Part shown: positions 36,251 to 43,674 of the stretch, piece by piece
Numbering within the stretch: the stretch's first letter is position 1
How the letters are laid out: the number at the start of each line of letters is the position of its first letter
The notes under the pieces: model-generated
Told to the model about the DNA's origin: nothing
Seen by the model: only the letters and a program-made list of their open reading frames with translations
Databases searched by the model: none
Assembly: GCF_017168145.1 (NCBI RefSeq)
Contig: NZ_JADQTL010000009.1
Location: 868,001 to 932,000 of the forward strand
Length of the DNA stretch: 64,000 bases
Source: Anaerovorax sp. IOR16
GTDB lineage: Bacteria > Bacillota > Clostridia > Peptostreptococcales > Anaerovoracaceae
Direction of reading: 5' to 3'
Position numbers and translations under genes: made by a program

Positions 36251-36595
36251 ATGGATCGACAAAGCCGTAAAGAAAAAATAGAAGAATATAAGCAGCGGAA
36301 AGTTATAGGTGGCGTTTATCTAATTAAAAACACTGTGAATGGAAAAAGCCTTCTACAAAGTTCAACTGATCTAGCAGGAAGCAAAAATAGATTTGAATTT
36401 TCTTGTCATACAGGTAGCTGTATGATCTATAAGTTAAAGAAGGACTGGGAGGAATTCGGCAAAGATGTTTTTGTTTTTAAGGTATTAGAAGAACTTACTA
36501 AAAAAGAGACACAGACTCCAAAGGAATTTAGTGAGGATATAAAAACATTAGAAGAAATTTGGATGGAAAAGCTTGACTCTGGTATACTGTATTAA
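36251..36595 (+). CDS. GIY-YIG nuclease family protein
   Basis: A 114-residue protein of the stand-alone GIY-YIG-related family found in Bacilli and Clostridia. The first element is degenerate (GGVYLIKNTVNGKSLL). The rest (LAGSKNRFEFSCHTGSCMIYKLKKDW, FGKDVFVFKVLEEL, TLEEIWMEKL) is characteristic. The catalytic Arg and Glu can be placed tentatively in KNRFEF and EEIWMEK. ATG 36251 follows GAGAGGTATA. Actual nuclease activity is unproven. The next gene (DUF2087) is often its neighbour. Confidence 0.78.
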   Translation: MDRQSRKEKIEEYKQRKVIGGVYLIKNTVNGKSLLQSSTDLAGSKNRFEFSCHTGSCMIYKLKKDWEEFGKDVFVFKVLEELTKKETQTPKEFSEDIKTLEEIWMEKLDSGILY

Positions 36596-36615
36596 AGAAG
36601 GGGTATTTGATAGTT

Positions 36616-36882
36616 ATGAAAAAGATAGAGGCTTTTTTAGATGAAACAGGAAAAATTGTTAAACTGCCTGCAAAAGATGAAAAAAAGCGAGAAGTATTGC
36701 AATATCTTGCAACGAAATTTTCGTGTGATATAGATTATACGGAAAAAGAAGTAAATTCAATCATTGATCGGTGGCATACTTTTGGGGATTATTTTTTGCT
36801 GCGGCGAGAGCTCATTGATTGCCATTTTCTATCAAGAACATGGGATGGCAAAAGATATTGGAAAGAGAAATCAGATGATTAA
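36616..36882 (+). CDS. DUF2087 domain protein
   Basis: An 88-residue DUF2087 protein. This domain often forms the C-terminus of DeoR/ArsR-like or RNA-associated regulators and may bind nucleic acid. Typical motif: LPAKDEKKREVLQYLATKF and INSIIDRWHTFGDYFLLRRELI-like sequence, then FLSRTWDGKRYW. ATG 36616 or TTG 36607 could be used; GAAGGGG lies 12 or 3 bases before them. It is probably cotranscribed with the GIY-YIG gene 20 bases upstream. Confidence 0.82.
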   Translation: MKKIEAFLDETGKIVKLPAKDEKKREVLQYLATKFSCDIDYTEKEVNSIIDRWHTFGDYFLLRRELIDCHFLSRTWDGKRYWKEKSDD

Positions 36883-36936
36883 AGAAAAAAGAAACGTTTA
36901 AATTTTATATAATAAAGGTAGAAAGGGGTGAAAAAT

Positions 36937-37521
36937 ATGGATTGTAAAAAAGTAGGAAGTTTAATTTATACATTAAGAAAAGAAAAAGGAATGACACAAA
37001 AAGAAATTGCAGACCTCATGAATATTAGCGATAAGACAATCAGTAAATGGGAACGAGGCCTCGGGTGTCCAGACGTTTCATTGCTTTCTGCATTATCAAA
37101 GATACTTGGTGTAAATATTGAAGAAATACTGTTGGGTGGGGTTAATCCCAATGATATTGTAGGAGGAAATATGAAAAGGATTAAATTTTATGTGTGTCCG
37201 CAATGCGGTAATTTATTAACTGCTACAGGAGAGCCGGTTGTTTCTTGCTGTGGAAGAAAGTTAAATGAATTAACTGCAGAAAAAGCCAATGAAGAGCATA
37301 AGTTAAACATAGAGCATATTGAAGATGAATTATACGTTTCTGCTGAACATGAAATGACGAAAGATCATTATATTTCATTTGCGGCATTTGCAACAGGAGA
37401 TAAGGTTTTCCTTGTAAAACAGTATCCGGAATGGGGATTGCAATTCCGACTTCCGAAATTTGGGCATGGTAAATTATTTTTTTACTGCACCAAACATGGG
37501 TTATATTATCAATTGATCTAA
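36937..37521 (+). CDS. XRE regulator fused to a desulfoferrodoxin-like domain
   Basis: A 194-residue fusion. Residues 1-65 are a Cro/CI helix-turn-helix (TLRKEKGMTQKEIADLMNIS, ISKWERGLGCPDVSLL). About 90-110 is a zinc- or iron-ribbon like desulforedoxin (FYVCPQCGNLL, VVSCCGRKL), and the remainder resembles the superoxide-reductase fold (EMTKDHYISFAAFATGDK, YCTKHGLYY). Not all four His and one Cys of an active SOR iron centre are evident. A redox- or metal-sensing regulator is therefore the best inference. ATG 36937 follows GAAAGGGG by 8 bases. Confidence 0.8.
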   Translation: MDCKKVGSLIYTLRKEKGMTQKEIADLMNISDKTISKWERGLGCPDVSLLSALSKILGVNIEEILLGGVNPNDIVGGNMKRIKFYVCPQCGNLLTATGEPVVSCCGRKLNELTAEKANEEHKLNIEHIEDELYVSAEHEMTKDHYISFAAFATGDKVFLVKQYPEWGLQFRLPKFGHGKLFFYCTKHGLYYQLI

Positions 37522-37611
37522 AATAATGGAGTTCAATTAGAATTGGTTAACTATTTCTTATAACTTATTTAAAGAGGATAAAAAATATCAAAATTAAAAT
37601 AAAAAAATAAG

Positions 37612-37706
37612 TTGTATTCTTTTAATTTTAAGCGTAAAATATTAATGCTTGTGAGATAAAAATGACGACTGGGTGATACGAAAAACGTTACCCAGTTCTT
37701 TTTTTA
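37612..37706 (+). ncRNA. Promoter-hairpin-terminator module, copy 1 (candidate small RNA)
   Basis: TTGTAT (37612-37617), a 17-bp spacer ending in GCG, and TAAAAT (37635-37640) form a promoter. Twenty-eight bases later ACTGGGT (37668-37674) pairs with ACCCAGT (37690-37696), followed by seven T. The predicted RNA is about 60 nt with no open reading frame. A second copy at 43256 has the same spacing and a base-paired variant of the same hairpin. Confidence 0.55.
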
Positions 37707-37810
37707 TGTTAAAGAAACTAAGCTTGTTTGTAAATAAATGAAATAGATCAAACAAAGTTGATTTCATTCGTGTATAATTGAATATGCAGAAAAGCTAAAG
37801 TAAGGATTAA

Positions 37811-39274
37811 ATGGTGCAATATATGAAAAAATATTTAAAAATGCGTATTAGTTTAATTATAAGTTTAATCATTGTAGTAGGATTCATATCAGTTTCTTTA
37901 ATTAATTATTATACCTATGGCAAGGTGATAAAAGATGATATTAAAAATATTTCTAAATTAACCTCCACAAATATATATTCTGATATTAACAATGAATTAA
38001 CGAAACCAATCTTTGTATCATTAACCATGGCAAATGATCATTTTTTAAAAGATTGGTTATCGGATGAACAAACCTCACTTAATGATGAAGCCTACATAAA
38101 AAAATTGCAGGACTTTCTGATTGGAATCAAACTCAAATATAATTACAATTCTGTCTTTTTGGTGTCTGCACAAACAAATAATTACTATCACTTTGAAGGC
38201 ATACACAAATCCATTTCCAAAGACAATGAGCATGATCAATGGTATTATGCCTTTATCGATGAGAATGAGTTTTATGATTTGGATGTTGATACGGATGAAG
38301 CAGCGGACAACACCTTGACCGTTTTTATTAATTGCAGAATCGAAGACGACAATGGTTCTTTAATGGGTGTAGTCGGTGTCGGCGTTGAAATGAATGAAGT
38401 ACAAAATATTCTTAAAAAATTTGAGGATAACTTTGATTTAGAGGCTTGTTTAATCGATCACGATGGCTTGACTCAGGTACATACTCATAGTAAATTCATT
38501 GAACGTGTAAACATGTTTAATGAACCGGTCATCAATCAATTTAGGGATCAAATAATAGAAAACAAAGAATCCATGGAAACATTTCAATATCAACAGGAAA
38601 AATTAGATGGTTATTTAATTACTCGTTATATTCCAGAGCTGGACTGGTATTTAATGATTAAAAAAGACACATCCATACTAAAAAAGTCATTTCATTCTCA
38701 AATGGCAAGTGACTTTTTCATTATCCTATTGGTTATTCTTGTTTTGATTTTACTAAGCAATAATTTGATTCGCCGATACGAACGGCAGATTACAGAACTA
38801 ATCAAGATTGATCAACTGACACGATTTCCAAATCGGAGAGCTTTTGAGGAGTCGATTCAGGATGCATTGGAACAGTTTAATAAGAACGAACAAACATTTA
38901 CTGCCTTTGTATTTGATGTAGATAATTTTAAAAAAGTAAATGATACACATGGACACATCTTCGGCGATCAAGTACTTGCGCTGATTGGAACATTAACGAA
39001 AAAAAGATTGGGAAGTGCAGCTATAGTAACTCGATGGGGCGGCGATGAATTTGCAGGCATTATCTATGCATCTAAGGAACAGGCTGAAAAGATAGGATCG
39101 GACTTAATTGCATACATTGATTCGGTAAAAGAACTGAAGGAATATGGTATCACAATTAGTTTAGGGCTGACTGAGGTTCAAAGTCTTGATACTCCGGATT
39201 CTTTGATGATTCGTGCAGATCAAGGATTATATGAAGCGAAAAATAACGGGAAAAATCAATCATATATGATTTAA
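37811..39274 (+). CDS. Membrane diguanylate cyclase (Cache-like sensor + GGDEF)
   Basis: Makes cyclic di-GMP. It has 487 residues: a transmembrane helix at about 12-35, an extracellular sensor of about 260 residues similar to dCache domains, a second helix near 300-320, and a GGDEF domain with RWGGDEF at 410-414. The RxxD inhibitory site normally nine residues before GGDEF is absent, so feedback inhibition by product at that site is not expected. TAAGGATTA lies ahead of ATG 37811; ATG 37823 is an alternative. It stands downstream of small-RNA-like module copy 1. Confidence 0.9.
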   Translation: MVQYMKKYLKMRISLIISLIIVVGFISVSLINYYTYGKVIKDDIKNISKLTSTNIYSDINNELTKPIFVSLTMANDHFLKDWLSDEQTSLNDEAYIKKLQDFLIGIKLKYNYNSVFLVSAQTNNYYHFEGIHKSISKDNEHDQWYYAFIDENEFYDLDVDTDEAADNTLTVFINCRIEDDNGSLMGVVGVGVEMNEVQNILKKFEDNFDLEACLIDHDGLTQVHTHSKFIERVNMFNEPVINQFRDQIIENKESMETFQYQQEKLDGYLITRYIPELDWYLMIKKDTSILKKSFHSQMASDFFIILLVILVLILLSNNLIRRYERQITELIKIDQLTRFPNRRAFEESIQDALEQFNKNEQTFTAFVFDVDNFKKVNDTHGHIFGDQVLALIGTLTKKRLGSAAIVTRWGGDEFAGIIYASKEQAEKIGSDLIAYIDSVKELKEYGITISLGLTEVQSLDTPDSLMIRADQGLYEAKNNGKNQSYMI

Positions 39275-39290
39275 GGAAGGTGGAAGAAAA

Positions 39291-39719
39291 TTGAAAAGTA
39301 TTAAACCAGGTAGAGGACCGTCGATGATGGGTGGCATTGCTTCTGTTGCAGTAGGGATCTTTGGTGTGTTTTGGACAATCGGAGCCGTTAATATGGGAGC
39401 GCCTTGGTTCTTTGGATTGTTTGGAGTGGTTTTTATCTTTATTGCTATTACGCAAGCAATTTATAATTTTAATAATGCAACAAGTAAAAATCGATTTTCG
39501 GAGTTTGATATTGTGGATGAGTTCGAAGAAACAGACCCAATGCAGCAGTACATAAGTCATAAAATGACAACTAAGAGCAAGTCTGAAATTAATTCAATGA
39601 AACAAAATATGGGAACAGAAGAAAGCGGAAATGAAATTGCGTTTTGTCCATATTGTGGAACTAAGGTAAGTGTTGATTTTGATTTTTGCGGTAAATGTGG
39701 AAAGAGACTTCCAGATTAA
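39291..39719 (+). CDS. Two-TM protein with C-terminal zinc ribbon
   Basis: No named family recognised. It has 142 residues from a TTG start behind GGAAGGTGG. Two hydrophobic segments lie at about 12-32 and 37-57, followed by a polar linker and a C-terminal double-CxxC zinc ribbon (FCPYCGTKVSVDFDFCGKCG). It starts 16 bases after the diguanylate cyclase and 29 bases before the ABC transporter. A membrane-tethered adaptor is plausible. Confidence 0.7.
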   Translation: MKSIKPGRGPSMMGGIASVAVGIFGVFWTIGAVNMGAPWFFGLFGVVFIFIAITQAIYNFNNATSKNRFSEFDIVDEFEETDPMQQYISHKMTTKSKSEINSMKQNMGTEESGNEIAFCPYCGTKVSVDFDFCGKCGKRLPD

Positions 39720-39748
39720 TTTGATTTTATATTCAGGGGGAATAACTT

Positions 39749-40537
39749 ATGAGTTTACAAAATGAATCGGTAATTTCTATCAAAGACCTGAAAATGAACT
39801 TTGGGGATAAACAGGTTTTGAAAGGAATCAATCTTGAAATACAGAGTGGACAAATTATCGGATACATTGGTCCTAATGGTGCAGGGAAAAGTACGACTGT
39901 AAAAATTCTATTAGGAATCTTAGAAGGATTTCAAGGTGAAGTGAAGGTTTTTGGGGAAGACATCTCAACCGGCAGTATCAAATATAAGAAAAGAATCGGG
40001 TATGTTCCTGAAACGGCTGAATTGTATGATACCCTTACTGCACAGGAGTATCTTACCTTTATCGGAGAAATATATGGTATGGACTATTCCAAGGTTTATA
40101 AAAAGGCAAAAAAATTGATGTCTTTATTTGGAGTGGAGGAGTTTTTTCATACCAGAATTTCATCCTTTTCAAAGGGTATGAAGCAAAAAGTATTGATTAT
40201 TGCAAGCCTTCTGCATAATCCTGATATCTTATTTTTTGATGAGCCTTTAAGTGGGTTGGATGCAAACAGTGTAATGATTTTCAAAGAAATTATTACAGAA
40301 CTTGCGGAGCAGGGAAAAACTATTTTCTACTCATCACATATCATGGAGGTCGTCGAAAAAATCAGTGACAGAATCATTCTGATTAAGGATGGCGAAGTCA
40401 TAGCAGACGGTACATTTTTGGATTTAAAGGAAAAAAACAGTGAGGGTTCCCTTGAAGAAATCTTTAATCAACTGACGGGATTTAATCAATACAAAGAAAT
40501 CGCTCAGGCGTTTATTTCTGTTTTAAATGAGGGGTAA
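39749..40537 (+). CDS. ABC transporter ATP-binding protein
   Basis: Nucleotide-binding subunit of an ABC-2 type exporter, 262 residues. Walker A GPNGAGKS at 41-48, signature SSFSKGMKQKV, Walker B ILFFDEPLSGLD, and the switch histidine in YSSHIME. The order and the overlap with the next gene mark a two-gene exporter. The substrate is not evident; such pairs often export peptides or lipids. Confidence 0.92.
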   Translation: MSLQNESVISIKDLKMNFGDKQVLKGINLEIQSGQIIGYIGPNGAGKSTTVKILLGILEGFQGEVKVFGEDISTGSIKYKKRIGYVPETAELYDTLTAQEYLTFIGEIYGMDYSKVYKKAKKLMSLFGVEEFFHTRISSFSKGMKQKVLIIASLLHNPDILFFDEPLSGLDANSVMIFKEIITELAEQGKTIFYSSHIMEVVEKISDRIILIKDGEVIADGTFLDLKEKNSEGSLEEIFNQLTGFNQYKEIAQAFISVLNEG

Positions 40538-40538
40538 A

Positions 40539-42203
40539 ATGAAAGAATTTGCTATTTTAAAATTTTTAGATAAGATCAGTTCTATTTTTCAAATGAATGG
40601 AATTGACTATCCGATTATGAGAAAGATTTTACAAATTAAATTTACAATGGATGAGAGAAGAGTCCCAACCATTATGATGAATGAAAAGAAGCAAGCCGAG
40701 AAGAATACATTTCGGTCTGCTTTAATCATTTATGCAATCATGGGGATTGTAATAGGAGTTTTCATGTTTTTGCCATTGCCGTTATTTTATAAAATGAATC
40801 TTATCACTGGTATGATTCTTTTTATGCTTATGACGAGTATGATTTCAGATTTTTCTTCGGTGCTTTTAGATGTGGATGATAAAAATATTCTTTTACCGAA
40901 ACCAATCAATGCCAAAACGTTAAATACAGCAAAATTAATACACATTATTGTCTATCTTTTCAGCATAACAATGGCAATCTCAGGAGGATCGCTTGTTTTT
41001 GGGCTGATTCGTTACGGCGTTGTTTTTTTTCTTCTTTTATTGTTAGAAATTATACTGCTTTGTGGTTTTGCAATTTTATTTACCGCACTTTTCTACTATG
41101 CAATTCTAACTATATTTAGTGGTGAAAAGCTAAAGGATATCATAAATTATTTTCAAATTGTTTTAGTTACTGTTATGACAATTATGTACCAGCTAATAGG
41201 ACGTATCTTCGATATTTCAAATTTGAATCTAAATGTTACTCCGCATGTATGGGATTTTTTCCTTCCATCAGCATGGTTTTCGGCTCCTTTTAAGATTCTG
41301 ATAGAAATGGATACTAGTTGGCATTACCGATCGCTTAGCCTTATTGGATTGGTTGTTCCTTTAATAACCGTAACGCTATATGTCAAGGTTGTTGCACCTC
41401 GTTTTGAAAAAAAATTGCAGAAACTGAACAGCGGCGGCAGCGTCAGACCAATAAGTTTACGAAAAGAATCGTTTCAAAGAGCTGTTTCTAACATCATTTG
41501 CAGCCATCCGATTGAAAAAGTATTTTTCAGATTTACATTGCAAATGATGGGCAATGAACGAAAATTAAAACTCAAATTATATCCGAATCTGGCTTTTGCT
41601 GTGATTCTTCCACTTATTTTTTTACTAAACTTTTTCAATAGCAATCAATCATTTGCTGAGTCATTTTCAGAAATTGCAAATGGGAAATACTATCTTATGC
41701 TATACTTTTCCGTTGCTTTTCTTGATTCCTCCTTTTCAATGATAAACTCAAGTGAAAATTATAAGGGAGCATGGATTTATAAGACTCTGCCTATTGATAA
41801 TCCCGGAATGGTAATGAGAGGCGCATTTAAAGGGTTCCTGTATCAATACATTATTCCGGCTTATTTGTTGATTAGTATATTATTTATAGCTATATTTCGA
41901 TTGAGAGTAATTCCTAACTTGATCTTGATTTTTCTTAATCTATTGCTGCTAATGATTGCATTTTTCCTGTTTTCACAGAAGGAACTGCCTTTTTATAAAG
42001 ATTTCAATATACAGAATGGAAACAATTTGCTTAATGTAATGCTTTCGTTTATCTTTTGTACTGTCTGTGCTTTTGTTCATTATGCTGCAGTTGCATGGAT
42101 TCCTTACGGGTTAGCAATTAATATCGGGATTTCTTTGGTGTTAATCGTTCTTCTATGGCATTTCAGTTTTAAAATTTCATGGAAGGATATTATATCAGTC
42201 TGA
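40539..42203 (+). CDS. ABC-2 type permease
   Basis: Integral membrane partner of the preceding ATPase, 554 residues with about ten to twelve hydrophobic segments in two groups (about 60-280 and 350-550). ATG 40539 follows GAGGGG and lies 1 base after the ATPase stop; an earlier ATG at 40527 would overlap that ribosome site. The N-terminal part contains ILLPKPINAKTLNTAKLIH, typical of large single-chain exporter permeases of Firmicutes. Confidence 0.87.
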   Translation: MKEFAILKFLDKISSIFQMNGIDYPIMRKILQIKFTMDERRVPTIMMNEKKQAEKNTFRSALIIYAIMGIVIGVFMFLPLPLFYKMNLITGMILFMLMTSMISDFSSVLLDVDDKNILLPKPINAKTLNTAKLIHIIVYLFSITMAISGGSLVFGLIRYGVVFFLLLLLEIILLCGFAILFTALFYYAILTIFSGEKLKDIINYFQIVLVTVMTIMYQLIGRIFDISNLNLNVTPHVWDFFLPSAWFSAPFKILIEMDTSWHYRSLSLIGLVVPLITVTLYVKVVAPRFEKKLQKLNSGGSVRPISLRKESFQRAVSNIICSHPIEKVFFRFTLQMMGNERKLKLKLYPNLAFAVILPLIFLLNFFNSNQSFAESFSEIANGKYYLMLYFSVAFLDSSFSMINSSENYKGAWIYKTLPIDNPGMVMRGAFKGFLYQYIIPAYLLISILFIAIFRLRVIPNLILIFLNLLLLMIAFFLFSQKELPFYKDFNIQNGNNLLNVMLSFIFCTVCAFVHYAAVAWIPYGLAINIGISLVLIVLLWHFSFKISWKDIISV

Positions 42204-42260
42204 TTCTATTAACGAAAAAGCGTTCAAGGTACTTACTTAATTATGAAGGAGGTAAATGAT

Positions 42261-43115
42261 ATGAAGAGAAATATGGTGAGGATTTTATTCATTGTAATTT
42301 TATTGATTCTACAGGTAATGCCTGCTGTGAGTTATGGCGCTGAAAGAACTGTAACTGCGAAACTTCCCACATTTAGAGTGCAGATAAACGGTACTATTGT
42401 AGACAGTACCATTGCAGAGTTTCCCTTACTTGTATATAAAGATATTACATATATGCCGATGACATATGATTTCTGTAATTTGATCGGATTGGAAAGTAGT
42501 TGGACGAAAGAAGAAGGATTGAAGGTTTCAGTTAGAAATAATGATGAAATTCCAACAATCACTGAGCCCCAAAATCATAAAAAAAATTCATCAAAGGTAA
42601 CTGCGTCTGTTGTAGAAACGCCAGTTACCATAAATGGTAAATTAATAGATAATAGTAAAGAAAAATACCCATTTTTGAGGTTTAGGAATATAACATATTT
42701 TCCTTTAACATTTAAATTTACAACAGAAGCGTTTAATATTTATAATAATTTCAATGATGGTATTGGACTTCAGATTTATTCGGAAAACAAATTTTTTTAT
42801 AAATATTATCCGAATAACAGCCAAAAGCAATATACGGATTTCAGAGTAAGCAGTATTTTGTTTGAAATGGCAGCGATTACTATTTCAGATGGCTCAGATA
42901 AATATCCTTCCAATAATATGGCATTATATGAATCGCATTATTGTGGAATTCCAAGATATCCGGAGTATGAGGGAGTAAAATACTATGGATATTTGCTTAA
43001 TGAAAAGGGTGGTTTAAAAGTAAATACAGATTCAAAACTTACACCGTTTGGATTTTGCACCACTGTAATATCTGATCTAAAAAATCCTGTGGTGGAGGAA
43101 ATTGAGTTGTTATAA
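42261..43115 (+). CDS. Secreted stalk-domain (copper amine oxidase-like) protein
   Basis: A 284-residue exported protein with a signal peptide (about 1-29, MPAVSYGA). Two tandem stalk-type repeats follow (FRVQINGTIVDSTIAEFPLL, ITYMPMTYD; VTINGKLIDNSKEKYPFL, ITYFPLTFK), then a C-terminal domain of about 130 residues without recognised homology. Related repeats occur at the end of the GH18 protein at 26.7 kb. It is a likely surface or wall-associated protein. AAGGAGG precedes ATG 42261. Confidence 0.78.
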   Translation: MKRNMVRILFIVILLILQVMPAVSYGAERTVTAKLPTFRVQINGTIVDSTIAEFPLLVYKDITYMPMTYDFCNLIGLESSWTKEEGLKVSVRNNDEIPTITEPQNHKKNSSKVTASVVETPVTINGKLIDNSKEKYPFLRFRNITYFPLTFKFTTEAFNIYNNFNDGIGLQIYSENKFFYKYYPNNSQKQYTDFRVSSILFEMAAITISDGSDKYPSNNMALYESHYCGIPRYPEYEGVKYYGYLLNEKGGLKVNTDSKLTPFGFCTTVISDLKNPVVEEIELL

Positions 43116-43255
43116 CTAAAAAAGGGAAATTATAATAAGAGAAAATAAGTTATAATGATTTATCTTTAGACGGAATAATGTCAGTTTAATAAGTGAAGCA
43201 CAATTGATTGATTTTTAAATAAAAACAGTTAATATGAAAATTATGTAAATTACGG

Positions 43256-43349
43256 TTGAATAAGTTTAGTTTCTGGCGTAAAATGTAGTTGCACGGAAAA
43301 TGATTAGACAACTGGGTAATGCGAAATAGTGTTACCCAGTTATTTTTTT
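43256..43349 (+). ncRNA. Promoter-hairpin-terminator module, copy 2 (candidate small RNA)
   Basis: TTGAAT (43256-43261), a 17-bp spacer ending in GGCG, TAAAAT (43279-43284), then 27 bases to a perfect 10-bp stem (43310-43319 with 43332-43341) and a T7 tail. The stem sequence AACTGGGTAA is shared with copy 1 apart from changes that keep pairing (G-U in copy 1 against A-U here). Confidence 0.55.
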
Positions 43350-43519
43350 GGGATTAAAAAGTTACCCTCATTTAAAATTGGAGCGTAGAGAGGGGATAAG
43401 GTTTATTGTTGGGGAGTAAGTACGGGTTATAGGAATAACACAAAGTTGGAATATAGTTTAATATGAGTATAGGCTATAATCTAGAGAATGATATAAAAAA
43501 AGTAGAATATGATACAATG

Positions 43520-43625
43520 AACCGTATCATAAATAAAAACATACGTTTTAAATTACATTGTAAAATTAGGGGTTTAAGGCATTTGAACCGTATGTTTAGG
43601 CGTGTGTTTTTGCATTGATACGGTT
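43520..43625. repeat. Nested inverted repeats upstream of the 637-residue gene
   Basis: AACCGTATCA (43520-43529) is the inverse of TGATACGGTT (43616-43625). Inside, AACATACG (43538-43545) is the inverse of CGTATGTT (43589-43596). AACCGTAT recurs directly at 43586-43593. The outer arms are 86 bp apart, and the set ends 50 bp before the next gene. No coding frame spans it. It could be a cruciform, a multi-site operator or a recombination site. The rest of 43116-43674 holds only module copy 2 and A/T-rich sequence. Confidence 0.6.
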
Positions 43626-43674
43626 AGATGAGAGAACTTAACATAATACCATTTTGGACATAAATGAGGTGAAA

